DNA from: Nitrospirales bacterium
GTDB lineage: Bacteria; Nitrospirota; Nitrospiria; Nitrospirales; UBA8639
Length of the DNA: 64,000 bases
Direction: 5' to 3'
Assembly: GCA_029261295.1 (NCBI GenBank)
Contig: JAJDBP010000017.1
Span: 1-64,000 of the forward strand
Part shown: in pieces, positions 46,609 to 55,678 of the stretch
Layout of the letters: every line of letters starts with the position of its first letter
How positions within the stretch are numbered: position 1 is the stretch's first letter
The notes under the pieces: model-generated
What the model saw: the letters and a program-made list of their open reading frames with translations, nothing else
Told to the model about the DNA's origin: nothing
Database searches by the model: none
Program-made: the position numbers and the translations under genes

Positions 46609-47913
46609 CTACTTCCCGCAGGTGACCCATATTTCTGGATCAGCGGTGAGATTCCGAAACTCCTTGGCGCGCTGCCCATCCTGCGTACGCAGCTTCGAGC
46701 CCCCGTAATGGACGGCTTGCCCAGTCACGGTGAAGGGGCCATTGCTCCGTGCTGATGGATACCGCATGGTTTTGACTTCTTTCGACACCTGGCTCGACTC
46801 TTTGCCCTGAGCATCCAACAGCTTATTAAAGGGCTCCATCAACGCTTTCATTTTATCTTGAGGTATCTGTTTGCCATATTTTTCCCTCAGGACGGGCATC
46901 TCCATATCGAATTTTTCTTGATAGGTGGCAATTTTGGGATCGTACTTTTTCTTGATGGCCGCATTTTTCCTATTTGCGAAGTCTCCAATTTTCTTTCTGA
47001 GCAGTTCCGCAACTTCAAGCGGGGGTAATATATGTTCTTCCGGCGTGAGCTCTCCCAACAGTAAGTCCATATTCTGAAAGATTTGTTGTGATTCAAAAGG
47101 ATGACTTTTGGACATCAAGAGGATGGCGGAACGCCCACGAAACTTCCCGATGGCTGTGGCTTCGAACTGCACAATTAAATTACCGGTGCGGTATTCTTTG
47201 GTTGTGCAATGCCCAGCTTGAAACGTAAATGACTCTTGCCCCAATTGGAAGGTCACAACATTCGCGGCAGACTTCGGTTTTGGCTTCGACGCCACCGCAT
47301 AGTCTTTCATTTCCGCTCCGCAAGTCATTTGAAATTTCAAGGGCACTTGTTTGCGACTGCCCATGCCCACCAGCCCCTCCCACGCTAAGGTCTTCCCTTT
47401 TAACTGAAAGGTCGGAGACCCGACTTCTTCATAGGGATCATTCTTCCCCAGTGATAATTGCATGTGGTTTCGTGAATGGCCGCCGCCCGAACTGATGCCT
47501 AAGTTGACATTATCCCTGCCTGGCGCCTGGCGAGCATTCATATGGAATTGCCCAGTAGTACGATCGGTAATTTCGCAGGTGATCATCGTGAGGTCGTATC
47601 GCTTGCCTTTGACCTCCACCGTGGCCGACCCATGACCTTTGGTCTCTGCTGCAAACTTATCTTGCTCCCGTTTCAATGTATCAGCCTTTTGCTTGTCTGC
47701 TTTTTGTGACATACCCTTAAACATCTGTTCCATTTGCTTCTGTGTCTTCTCATCCATCCCCTGGCGCTTCAACATTTCTAAGGCCTTTTGCAATTCTTGC
47801 TGTTGTGAGGCCCCGTCACCTCTTTGAGCTTGAGCCCCCTCAATGGGACAGATCAGAAAACAAAGGGGAATCGCAATAACTAATAGCTGTTTAATTTCAC
47901 AAGTCTTTTTCAT
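46609..47913 (-). CDS. Exported protein with two similar beta-rich domains, function unknown
   Basis: The 434-residue protein has a signal peptide and a coiled-coil Gln/Lys-rich region (about 33-90). Two similar beta-rich segments follow (YDLTMITCEITDRTTG and FTFQAGHCTTKEYRTG, each with one central Cys), then a helical stretch (about 290-385) with charged residues. The repeated segment resembles the fold of small surface antigens, but no family is named with confidence. Its start overlaps the stop of the 147-residue gene by 4 bp, so both are coupled. Confidence 0.65.
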   Translation of the reverse strand: MKKTCEIKQLLVIAIPLCFLICPIEGAQAQRGDGASQQQELQKALEMLKRQGMDEKTQKQMEQMFKGMSQKADKQKADTLKREQDKFAAETKGHGSATVEVKGKRYDLTMITCEITDRTTGQFHMNARQAPGRDNVNLGISSGGGHSRNHMQLSLGKNDPYEEVGSPTFQLKGKTLAWEGLVGMGSRKQVPLKFQMTCGAEMKDYAVASKPKPKSAANVVTFQLGQESFTFQAGHCTTKEYRTGNLIVQFEATAIGKFRGRSAILLMSKSHPFESQQIFQNMDLLLGELTPEEHILPPLEVAELLRKKIGDFANRKNAAIKKKYDPKIATYQEKFDMEMPVLREKYGKQIPQDKMKALMEPFNKLLDAQGKESSQVSKEVKTMRYPSARSNGPFTVTGQAVHYGGSKLRTQDGQRAKEFRNLTADPEIWVTCGK

Positions 47914-48353
47914 TTAAATTCATCCTCTACAGATGAGGAGTCATCACAGACATGCTGATTTTGGGTCTTTTCTTCAAAGTCTTCAAAGGGCATTTTGGGG
48001 AGCATGCCGGCAGCTAATTTACTACATTCCCGCATTTTCTTTATTTCAGGACGACTCATCATTTCCCTGCCGTACCCCATGGCTTTGTCCTGAGCCGCAT
48101 CGCGGTTCCCGCTTCTGCACATGGCTGTAATCTCGGCTTCCATTTTTTCCCCTTCTTCCTCCAATCCTTCCAGCGCTGACCGGTCAATATTTTTCATACA
48201 GGCCATGGCCTTCTGCATCTTCCCCATGTCCATCTGCTGCATATTTCTCTGCATCTGCTCCATATCCAGCGGCATATTAGGAGACACCCTTGGATGATCC
48301 TGAGCAAAAATGACGACCGGAAAAAGGATAAAAATGTAAATGAGAAACCTCAT
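47910..48353 (-). CDS. Small exported Met-rich helical protein
   Basis: Starting at 48353 behind GGGGGGTAACACT, the 147-residue protein has a signal peptide (about 1-17), then a Met-rich amphipathic helix (MEQMQRNMQQMDMGKMQKAM) and four Cys spaced through a helical region. The family is not recognised. It is the first gene of the three-gene exported unit ending with the HExxH protein. Confidence 0.65.
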   Translation of the reverse strand: MRFLIYIFILFPVVIFAQDHPRVSPNMPLDMEQMQRNMQQMDMGKMQKAMACMKNIDRSALEGLEEEGEKMEAEITAMCRSGNRDAAQDKAMGYGREMMSRPEIKKMRECSKLAAGMLPKMPFEDFEEKTQNQHVCDDSSSVEDEFK

Positions 48354-48517
48354 AGTGTTACCCCCCATGTAATAAACTAGAAAAAAATAGCATGAAACTC
48401 GTCATAACCAGAAATATTGCAATAGAATATTCATTGTTTCTTGGAAATTCAATGGATTAGAATATCGTCATTAAACAGGAATAGGGAATACGAATTGGAT
48501 TTATAGGAGACGTCAAC

Positions 48518-49681
48518 TTGAGACAAGCACTTATCTGTACAATTGGCTTTTTGGTTATTTTTTCATTTTCTGCATCGGTTTGGGGGGAAGATCAACGGGT
48601 AACAGGCAAAGGTATGGCCACTTTAGTAGAAACCGATACCGTGATTGCAAGAGACCAAGCCATTCAAGATGCCCTGCGGAAAGTCGTGGAGCAATCATTA
48701 GGACTCTTTGTTTCGACGAAGACGCAGGTCCAAGATTTTGAGCTTATCCGAGAAGATGTCTTCACAAGAAGTAGTGGGTTTATAAAAAAATATGCCATAA
48801 CTTCAGAAAATATTTCGAAAGAACTCAATACTTACATCGTAGCTATTGAAGCGACCATCTCCATGGGACAACTGGATCAGGAAATCGCCGCCCTTTTATC
48901 ACCTGCTGAAAAAAGCACCCTTGTCACGCAACAAGGTCAACCGAGGATCATGGTTAAAATCAACGAAAATTTTGTTGGGCTTAACGGAATGTCTGGACAA
49001 TCCTCTTTTCCTATGTCTTCCCAAGTTGGATCCTTAGTCATGAATGAACTTCGAAGAAAAGGATTTCAATTCGTCCAGCCATCGATTCAAGCCCAAGGGG
49101 AATCCCGTGGGGGCTACCAGCACCAGGATAGGGACGCTCATCCGCAAGCCGACATTCTTATTTCGGGAGAAGTCATCGCCTCGAGTGGAGGAGCTATCCA
49201 AGGGACCATTATGAAACCAATTCATGCCAGTCTATTCTTACGGGCAGTTCACATTGATGGTGGGAAGTTTATCTGTGAGGTGAATGACCAAAAAACTGTC
49301 CCCCATATTAGTGCAATGGCAGGAGCTTCAGAAGCAATAAAAGCGGTGAGCGAGAACCTTGTCCCCACATTTGCCGATTTGGTCTTTTCTAATGTGGCTC
49401 AATTTTCTCAATCACCGAAAATGGTTCATATGAAAATCCACGTCAAGGACTTTTTACAACTGCTACAGCTTGAATCCTCACTCAGAAGAAATGTGCAGGG
49501 AATCCAAAATCTATTTCGTCGATCCTATGCCGCCAAGGTGGGAAAAGTAGATATTGAATTCAAAGGCGATGCTATGGCCCTTGCCAATGAACTAAGTTCT
49601 TCCACCCTTGATTCCACTTTGAAGGTTGAAGTCTTGGAAACTTCTAGGAATCAACTTGTTCTAAAAACTATCCAATTTTAA
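48518..49681 (+). CDS. FlgT-like exported protein
   Basis: The 387-residue protein starts at TTG 48518 (GGAG 7 nt upstream; no ATG fits). It has a signal peptide (about 1-24). Its N-terminal domain reads ARDQAIQDALRKVVEQSLG, the hallmark of FlgT-type proteins, and middle/C-terminal domains follow with ADILISGEVIASS. FlgT belongs to the H-ring of the Vibrio sodium motor. No flagellar gene is present within the window, and it is divergent from the exported three-gene unit, so a non-flagellar envelope role is possible. Confidence 0.72.
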   Translation: MRQALICTIGFLVIFSFSASVWGEDQRVTGKGMATLVETDTVIARDQAIQDALRKVVEQSLGLFVSTKTQVQDFELIREDVFTRSSGFIKKYAITSENISKELNTYIVAIEATISMGQLDQEIAALLSPAEKSTLVTQQGQPRIMVKINENFVGLNGMSGQSSFPMSSQVGSLVMNELRRKGFQFVQPSIQAQGESRGGYQHQDRDAHPQADILISGEVIASSGGAIQGTIMKPIHASLFLRAVHIDGGKFICEVNDQKTVPHISAMAGASEAIKAVSENLVPTFADLVFSNVAQFSQSPKMVHMKIHVKDFLQLLQLESSLRRNVQGIQNLFRRSYAAKVGKVDIEFKGDAMALANELSSSTLDSTLKVEVLETSRNQLVLKTIQF

Positions 49682-50050
49682 TGACATATTATTAGCGGTT
49701 GGTTAGAGTTTTAAACCCCCTCCCCCTTACTCCCCTTCAAAGATACTCGATTATTCTTTGACGGTTCTTTGTTAGTTATTCATAATAGTGGAGAAGCTTC
49801 ATTTGTTGAACAATACCCAATTTCAACTTATGAAGGGTCCTTATTTAGATAAGAAGTGAACTCTTTCAGGTTAATTTGAATTTGGTGAAATCTACGAATC
49901 CTAGTGTGAGAGAAGAACCAATGCAGAAAGACGTGCAACAATGGTCAAATAAAATCAGAACTATAAAATAGTTGTGTATATCTTTCTACATTTGTATTGA
50001 GAGCTAATTAGCGTTCGAGAGTTTTTTATTCAAGGAGTGGGGGAATCAAC
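49682..50050 (+). other. AT-rich intergenic gap
   Basis: No gene, hairpin or repeat is supported in this 369-bp stretch. It is AT-rich by eye. AAGGAGTGGGGG just before 50051 serves the following gene. Confidence 0.5.
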
Positions 50051-50692
50051 ATGTTCCGTTATTTGAAATTTAAACTGGGGTTTTATGGATTGTTTGTGAT
50101 CGCGATGACAGGGAGCTTCAGTACTCTCACGATGGTTGAAGAGGTGTCAGGGGAGATCCAATTGGCAATGCAAAATTCCGAGCAAAGCTCCAAGGATCAA
50201 GTAAACCAACGAGAGAAAGAATTGTCATTAGAATTTTTTGATAAAGTAAAGCATTTAGATTCTTTTGAACATCGGAAACAAGCCTTGGTCAAAAAATATG
50301 TCAGTCTTTCACTGAATTTAGAAAAGATGCAGGTTGTTTTACGAGGGCTCAAATCTGCAGATATGGCGTTATCGGTAAACCCAGTGGAAAACACTCTCAT
50401 GCTCGAACATCGAAAAATTATTTCAGAAAGGCAGTTTGTTGTAGAGCGAATATTGGAGGGATTACTCAGCCAATATCAATTATTGGAAGTACTTGAGAAT
50501 CTCCAAAAAGCATCTGGCTTAAAAGAACCCGCGCAAGCGGGCAATGAAGAAGAAATTCGTTGGACAAAGGAAGAACTCAGAAGGTTGCAAGAACGGGAAA
50601 GTTTGAATTGGATGTTGCTAAAAATTAGCGAAGCCCTTCATTACCTCAGAACAGATGTAACCAAAGAACTTAATTTACTTCAAAAGAAATAA
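50051..50692 (+). CDS. Membrane-anchored coiled-coil protein, function unknown
   Basis: The 213-residue protein has a signal or anchor segment (about 9-27: LGFYGLFVIAMTGSFSTL). The rest is almost wholly charged helix (VKHLDSFEHRKQALVKKY, EEIRWTKEELRRLQERES), probably coiled coil. It has a strong ribosome-binding site. It is convergent with the TPR-CsgG gene. Not recognised. Confidence 0.6.
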   Translation: MFRYLKFKLGFYGLFVIAMTGSFSTLTMVEEVSGEIQLAMQNSEQSSKDQVNQREKELSLEFFDKVKHLDSFEHRKQALVKKYVSLSLNLEKMQVVLRGLKSADMALSVNPVENTLMLEHRKIISERQFVVERILEGLLSQYQLLEVLENLQKASGLKEPAQAGNEEEIRWTKEELRRLQERESLNWMLLKISEALHYLRTDVTKELNLLQKK

Positions 50693-50904
50693 TACAACCC
50701 CGAGGTGCCTACATACCATGTAATCTCCTATCGGCATAATCAAGGGGAACTAGCCCAGTTCATTGGAAGGTATCATGCTTGTCAAAGCGGTTGACCTACC
50801 CCACCGGAGAGATAAAACCTTATTTATGACTTAAAATATTTTGCTGAAAATACCAGAAATACCTGATGCCATACCTTCTCAATGAGAAAAGCGGCAACTT
50901 CCGT

Positions 50905-52959
50905 CTACAATGTGCTTTGTATAATCCGCTCAACACATTCAGTGGACTTTGTCGTAATTTCGGTGACCTGTTTTCTTATTTTTTCAAGAAATATCGCATC
51001 CGTGCAACGTTCAACACCTACGGCGAAGTTTCGTCTTTTTTCTTCCAAAATCCCCTGTTCATAATGTTTTTGGGGATTATCTTTGACCGGGGCGAGAGCC
51101 AATGTCACCAACTCATCCGCAATTTTTGCAGACACTCCCTCTAAAAGCTCTATATCAGTTGGAAGTTCAACTGGGTCAAATGAAACATTCGCTAAATCAA
51201 GGCCTTCCGAATAATTATCTTTCACTTCTTTCTTCTTTTTAACCGTATCGGTTTTAATGATTTCTCCAGACCTGGCATCAATAATTTTATAAGAAAAATT
51301 GACGAAAGCCACCTTTTTGTGACTGGCAACTTTGTAAGAAAACAGCTCATGAACGGGATCTGCAATCATGATGGGAGGCGCGTTTCCTCTAGATTTCCCT
51401 GAATCTTCATCTTTATAAGTATCGACCTCGTCTTCTTCATTGACCTCGTCGGGAATAGAGTTAGGATTATTTTTTAACCAAATTTGATAGGCAGGATTAG
51501 GAATTTTCTTTTCGGAAACCACCAGATTGACGGTTTTTTTGCCCTCTTGTATATCGCTTTCTACCGCCCACAGAAGAATGTTCCCTGTTACAAAAATATC
51601 GATCCCAGCAATTTTCCCAACTTGTTTCACCGTATCTGTATCCAATATCCCAGACTGACCTAGCTCAATTTCTCTTAATATTTTGCCTAAGGATGATCGT
51701 TCCACAATCTTGATATCCGGAGTGGCGTGAGCAAATAACGAGGTCACAAGATTGTTCGCAATATTGCGCCCAGAATCCGGGGCTTCATTAGTGGGGATAA
51801 AGTCGAATATTCCCACAAGAGTTTTTACTCGACCTATTATTTCATCCGTGGCCTTCTGTTCCCTAAAAAACAAATTCGGATAGTCTGGGCGAATTTCTTT
51901 AAGGCGTTGATACACAAATAAGGAATTCCCAAATTTTTCATCTTTTTCGTATAAACCAGCTTGCAAGAATAGCTCATCCGATAGTCGATCAATCGTTTCT
52001 TTATATAAATCAGAATCAGGGGGAATAGCCTTATAATTCTGAGCTATAATAAATTCTTGGAAAGCTGTGAACCAACGCTTCTGTTCTAAGGCTTGTTCGC
52101 ATTTTCGAATATGCCCATATGCGGCTTCTTTCTTAGCGTTTTTGAGGCGAACTTGCAGGTTCAAGCTTTGATTCGGAAAGGTAAGAGCTTTGGTATACAG
52201 CATGACGACTCGATCCCAGTCTCCTGAAGCCTCAGCAGCTTTAGCTTCGGCTTCAAAATATTGAGGAGAATTATTGTCTTGGCTCTTCTTGAGTAAGGCT
52301 TCAGCATCTTTATAGGCAGGATAACTTTTGAGCAAAGACATAAAGCTTCCAGTAGCTTCTCTCCAATCTTCTGATTCCATAAATGTTTTTCCACCCTGAT
52401 ACAATTGTTCTGCTCTATTCTCTTGAACCATTAAAAACTGTTGTTGGGAATCCTTATAGTCCGGAGCTAAGGTCACGATTTGTTTAAAATGGGTTTGGGC
52501 TGTCTCCCAGTCCAACTGTCCAACGGCGGTGGTGCCATTCACATATAGATCCTCAACCTCTTGAGAGATTTTCTCCTTTTTCTTCGATAGTTCATCCATG
52601 TAGGATTTCGCTGTTTCATTATTTTCATTAAATTCGAGTGCTTTGCCTATCTGCGCTATTGCGATGTTAAGCGTTGGAAAAGTTAGAAGATTCGTGGAAT
52701 TAACTGTAGATTTAGCTTGATTTTCATAATCGGCAGATGCGCGTTTCCTCAGATCATTCAAAGCAGTTTTATATTCTTCATTTTCGGGCTCCAGGCTTAC
52801 CGCTTTCTCATAATGGGCCAATGATTCCTCCCAGCTCTTCTGGGTCAACATAGCCTGCCCTTGTTTAAAACTTTCAGCACCTTGCCCGGCGCACCCAAAA
52901 CTTAAAGACAGCACAAATAAAGGAATAACAACTGCGAAACTTGTTGGAGGGGGGGTCAT
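50905..52959 (-). CDS. TPR lipoprotein with CsgG-type domain
   Basis: The 684-residue protein has a lipobox (LSLSFGCAG, Cys about 23), five or six TPR-like repeats (about 28-310: SWEESLAHYEKAVSLEP, DWETAQTHFKQIVTLAP), then a CsgG-like domain (about 370-560: VGIFDFIPTNEAPDSG, VERSSLGKILREIELGQSG, AGIDIFVTGNIL). CsgG family lipoproteins act in outer-membrane secretion or envelope assembly. The C-terminal 60 residues are charged. It is convergent with the coiled-coil protein gene. The bacterial substrate is not evident. Confidence 0.75.
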   Translation of the reverse strand: MTPPPTSFAVVIPLFVLSLSFGCAGQGAESFKQGQAMLTQKSWEESLAHYEKAVSLEPENEEYKTALNDLRKRASADYENQAKSTVNSTNLLTFPTLNIAIAQIGKALEFNENNETAKSYMDELSKKKEKISQEVEDLYVNGTTAVGQLDWETAQTHFKQIVTLAPDYKDSQQQFLMVQENRAEQLYQGGKTFMESEDWREATGSFMSLLKSYPAYKDAEALLKKSQDNNSPQYFEAEAKAAEASGDWDRVVMLYTKALTFPNQSLNLQVRLKNAKKEAAYGHIRKCEQALEQKRWFTAFQEFIIAQNYKAIPPDSDLYKETIDRLSDELFLQAGLYEKDEKFGNSLFVYQRLKEIRPDYPNLFFREQKATDEIIGRVKTLVGIFDFIPTNEAPDSGRNIANNLVTSLFAHATPDIKIVERSSLGKILREIELGQSGILDTDTVKQVGKIAGIDIFVTGNILLWAVESDIQEGKKTVNLVVSEKKIPNPAYQIWLKNNPNSIPDEVNEEDEVDTYKDEDSGKSRGNAPPIMIADPVHELFSYKVASHKKVAFVNFSYKIIDARSGEIIKTDTVKKKKEVKDNYSEGLDLANVSFDPVELPTDIELLEGVSAKIADELVTLALAPVKDNPQKHYEQGILEEKRRNFAVGVERCTDAIFLEKIRKQVTEITTKSTECVERIIQSTL

Positions 52960-53215
52960 AAATGCCTCATTATTGTTGTTTAGGCGGACCTAGCTAAAAA
53001 ACATGGGGGGGACAAGCCAATTTCTTACTTAAAAAAAATTGAATGCCGTTGAGTTAAAAGAATTGCCAATTAAAAGAAAGCAATTTTAATCATTATTCAA
53101 CAGCTCTACTAACGAATGCAAGCTACGATCTCTGCAAATAACCTAAAAGTGGCATCACCCATATAGTTGGCCCAATGATGGCTTCCTTGGCCAATACCAC
53201 TCGCGAGGAAAAAAT

Positions 53216-53296
53216 ATGAAACGAAGTTATAGCCCCGACCCAGGAAGGAGGTTAAAATTTAAACAAAAAGAGAAAAAGCCAGGAATCTATTTATAG
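53216..53296 (+). CDS. Possible 26-residue basic peptide
   Basis: ATG at 53216 behind GCGAGGAAAAAAT opens 26 codons (MKRSYSPDPGRRLKF...), rich in Lys and Arg. A start context is present, but length and location in a decayed region make it uncertain. Confidence 0.2.
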   Translation: MKRSYSPDPGRRLKFKQKEKKPGIYL

Positions 53297-53443
53297 TTTG
53301 CGAAGGAACCAGGATGAATGAACGACCCTTGGTCGTGCAATCAAGCAGAACACGCACCTAAGATTCAAGTCAATTTATGCGAACCAAAGGAGTCAGTAGC
53401 CACTTTGTGAACGGTTTTCTTTAGACTTCTTATGTAGTTGAAC

Positions 53444-53490
53444 AAAAAAAGAGGCCGGCGAATAGGCGTAGTTGCCATCTCGCCTACTTC
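53444..53490 (-). terminator. Possible terminator of the gene fragment
   Basis: TAGGCG and CGCCTA (53463-53468 and 53481-53486) can pair around a 12-nt loop, with a T7 tract on the minus strand (53444-53450) about 12 nt beyond the stem. It lies 30 bp downstream of the pseudogene stop and could be its original terminator. Confidence 0.35.
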
Positions 53491-53519
53491 ATGAATATTA
53501 CATTCCCTCATTCTGGAAT

Positions 53520-53672
53520 TTATGGCACTTGCCTTTCAACGATGGGATCGATTGTCACGTCGCCGAGCAATTCCAAGCCAAAACGAGGATTCTCTTCAAT
53601 TTCATTGGCATAGAGACGGCCTTGGAGCGCATCAAATTTGACATTGGACGTCGTGGTTTTCTTGGGGGTGCT
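53520..53672 (-). pseudogene. C-terminal fragment of a duplicated cupredoxin/TTR-like gene
   Basis: The minus strand reads 50 codons ending in TAA at 53520, containing NEIEENPRFGLELL. This nearly matches HEIEDNPRFGLELL at the C-terminus of the intact protein at 54630-55550. A stop codon lies directly upstream in frame (near 53675), so only the last 50 residues survive and no start is present. It is therefore the remnant of a tandem paralogue. Confidence 0.7.
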
Positions 53673-53770
53673 TCAAGTTCGAAATCCCGCAAACAATCTA
53701 TCTTACCGATTCATAGGGCCTTAATGATCTTTTCAATCGCAAAGATTCCAATATCAGTTCTCTGTTGCAC

Positions 53771-53815
53771 AAAAAAAGGCGATTGCAACAATGGAGTTCG
53801 CAACCGCCTTTTTTT
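53771..53815. terminator. Bidirectional terminator
   Basis: AAAAAAAGGCGATTGC and GCAACCGCCTTTTTTT form a nearly perfect stem around a loop of about 13 nt, with T-runs on both strands. It lies 54 bp after the stop of the DUF3365 gene and also ends any transcript entering from the left. Confidence 0.85.
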
Positions 53816-53868
53816 GTCTCACTTGACGAGCATGTTCGATAAACCAAATTCAAACAACCCCTGCAACA

Positions 53869-54489
53869 TTACCCAGGCGATTCAGGGGATTCTTTTTTTT
53901 CAATAGGCAGTGGAAAGGAGATGATGATTCCACCCATGACATCCCCCAATTTAAAGTCTCGTTTTCCACTCAGAATATGTCCATTGTGACAATTCACACA
54001 GGCCTTAGAAACCGCTCGATCCGCATAAATGGCTTTAAAGAACCGTTTGTCCCCTCTGGTCATAATCCCGCTATAGACATCATCGGGATCCTCAGCCACT
54101 ACTTTCAACCCTGCTTCTTCAAAAACGTTACTCGGTCCATTCTCCTCAAAAATGGGCCACAGACTCGCCAGACGATACCTGAGTCCAGACCCACCCATTT
54201 CGACCACTCGTCCTGCCATTAAGAGCATCTGAGCCGGGAGGGGAAGGGCCTTTCGTTGTTTCCAGGATTCGGTCGCCACCACAACGCGCTCTTCCTGCAA
54301 TCGGTCTACGACATGAGTAGCATAAATAGCCCGGTCCGCTGAAATAACCGCATGAATATAATCGGCCACAACTTGAGGTGAGAAATCCACCTCCAACTCC
54401 TCTTCATCAGCAGCAAAGGCTATCCCTATACACCCAAAGAAAATTACGGCACTCAAGACTGACCTGACAATGACATGCTTTGTATTCAT
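53869..54489 (-). CDS. c-type haem protein with DUF3365 (Tll0287-like) domain
   Basis: The 206-residue protein has a signal peptide (about 1-26) and one c-type haem motif (CVNCH near residue 165), in the DUF3365/Tll0287-like layout: YIHAVISADRAIYATHVVD, then the CXXCH close to the C-terminus. Such proteins are periplasmic redox or haem-sensing domains. AGGAGGGG precedes the ATG at 54489. It is the last gene of the minus-strand redox unit and is followed by a strong terminator. Confidence 0.85.
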   Translation of the reverse strand: MNTKHVIVRSVLSAVIFFGCIGIAFAADEEELEVDFSPQVVADYIHAVISADRAIYATHVVDRLQEERVVVATESWKQRKALPLPAQMLLMAGRVVEMGGSGLRYRLASLWPIFEENGPSNVFEEAGLKVVAEDPDDVYSGIMTRGDKRFFKAIYADRAVSKACVNCHNGHILSGKRDFKLGDVMGGIIISFPLPIEKKESPESPG

Positions 54490-54629
54490 GACCGCCCCTC
54501 CTTTCGCTACTTCAGAACCTGTGCAAAGACCTCGAGCCCGATCGAATCAGATTTGAGAATCTCCTGCTGGAACCACAATTTCCACATAAACCTCATGAAC
54601 CTCAAAGGGAAACAAGGTCCATATCTCTT

Positions 54630-55550
54630 CTACGGAATTTGAAGCCTTTTCGAAGGGATAATTTCCTGCCCCTCTAACAGTAACTCCAACCCAAATCGAG
54701 GATTGTCCTCTATCTCGTGCGCGCTCCGTCGACCTTGGGGAGACTGAAAGGTAAACTCTGCCGACGTCGCCTGGTTGGGTTTCACCATGACCCTTTGTTC
54801 CACAAACTTCTTCACACCTGGATGCCAGGCTGCCAGCACATACTCCCCTGGCGGGATATCCGTGATCTGAAATTTTCCATCTTCTTTGGTTATGGAAAAA
54901 TAGGGATTCTCCGCCACTAGCCCCCAGGAAAACATATAGGGATGAAACCCACATTGCATCACAAACACATTCCGGCCCTTGCGCAAGTGAATGCGCTCCA
55001 CCATGGGTTTGCCCGCCATATATTTCTTCCCAAACATGCCCGCAACCTCCAGAAAGGGATTCATAGGCAACGGCCGATTAAAGAGAATCCGTGCGCCCCG
55101 TTCTCTGGCCGTTTCATAGCCTTGAATATCATGTTCCACGGGATCCATATTCACCACTTCAATTTTATCTTTGTCTTTGATGACATTCACAAACGGAATA
55201 AAATCACAGTCGATGGACTCAATCCGGACCTTCGGCAACGCAAACGATTTGCCTTTGGATACTCCCTTGAGCATCACCACCACATCCTTGAGGGTGTTAT
55301 TCGGCCCAATGATAAAATCCTCAACAAGCCGCCACCCCGTCCCAGTGGAAATGGTCCCACAAAACACTGGGTCTGGAATCGTCACAAGATTAAAAGCCAT
55401 GGGTCGAGGTTTTCCACCTTCAATAGTCACAATACCCTGAATGCTTCCCCCATTGGTTACCTTGATTTCGTCATAGGACCAAGCCGTTTGCGCGAAAAGA
55501 GCAGCCAGCCCAACCCCTAATATCCCTTTCCATAACATTCGGCCCTTCAT
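54630..55550 (-). CDS. Cupredoxin-like protein with carboxypeptidase-regulatory (TTR-like) domain
   Basis: From the ATG at 55550 (GAGGGAAGCA just upstream) the 306-residue protein has a signal peptide (about 1-25). Its central cupredoxin-like domain has the ligand set His (VEHDIQGYE), Cys-His (MQCGFHPYM) and Met, the spacing of blue-copper type-1 sites. The C-terminal part (about 220-290: GKFQITDIPPGEYVLAAWHPG) is a transthyretin-like carboxypeptidase-regulatory repeat. It lies between the giant oxidase and the haem protein. A blue-copper electron-transfer role is inferred. Confidence 0.75.
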   Translation of the reverse strand: MKGRMLWKGILGVGLAALFAQTAWSYDEIKVTNGGSIQGIVTIEGGKPRPMAFNLVTIPDPVFCGTISTGTGWRLVEDFIIGPNNTLKDVVVMLKGVSKGKSFALPKVRIESIDCDFIPFVNVIKDKDKIEVVNMDPVEHDIQGYETARERGARILFNRPLPMNPFLEVAGMFGKKYMAGKPMVERIHLRKGRNVFVMQCGFHPYMFSWGLVAENPYFSITKEDGKFQITDIPPGEYVLAAWHPGVKKFVEQRVMVKPNQATSAEFTFQSPQGRRSAHEIEDNPRFGLELLLEGQEIIPSKRLQIP

Positions 55551-55615
55551 TGCTTCCCTCCCCAACATGTATTGATATGAATCCTCAATAACATTCTATA
55601 GAAATATGCCCCCAT

Positions 55616-55651
55616 AAAAAAGGCGGGGAAGTCTGTAGACTTCCCCGCCTT
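55616..55651 (-). terminator. Intrinsic terminator after the giant multicopper oxidase
   Basis: AAGGCGGGGAAGTC (55620-55633) pairs exactly with GACTTCCCCGCCTT (55638-55651), a 14-bp stem with TGTA loop. A T5 run (55616-55620) follows on the minus strand. It lies 27 bp beyond the stop of the oxidase gene. The downstream cupredoxin gene must have its own promoter or rely on read-through. Confidence 0.9.
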
Positions 55652-55678
55652 CTCATTCACCTATTCACCCGTTGCGGG

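Larger units (their letters stand above)
52960..53868. other. Decayed 909-bp intergenic region
   Basis: This region is AT-rich and contains a 26-codon plus-strand frame (53216-53296, GAGGAA upstream), a gene fragment (53520-53672) and two hairpins (listed). No complete gene is supported. The long plus-strand open frame at 53472-53906 is a shadow over the minus-strand fragment and terminator. Confidence 0.5.

Noticed and set aside
53472-53906. 144-codon plus-strand open frame
   Set aside because: It has no ribosome-binding site, and it overlays the minus-strand fragment of the cupredoxin gene and the bidirectional terminator. It is a shadow.
54547-54954. 135-codon minus-strand frame overlapping the cupredoxin gene
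   Set aside because: It shares the bases of the supported gene at 54630-55550 in another frame and has no domain signal.
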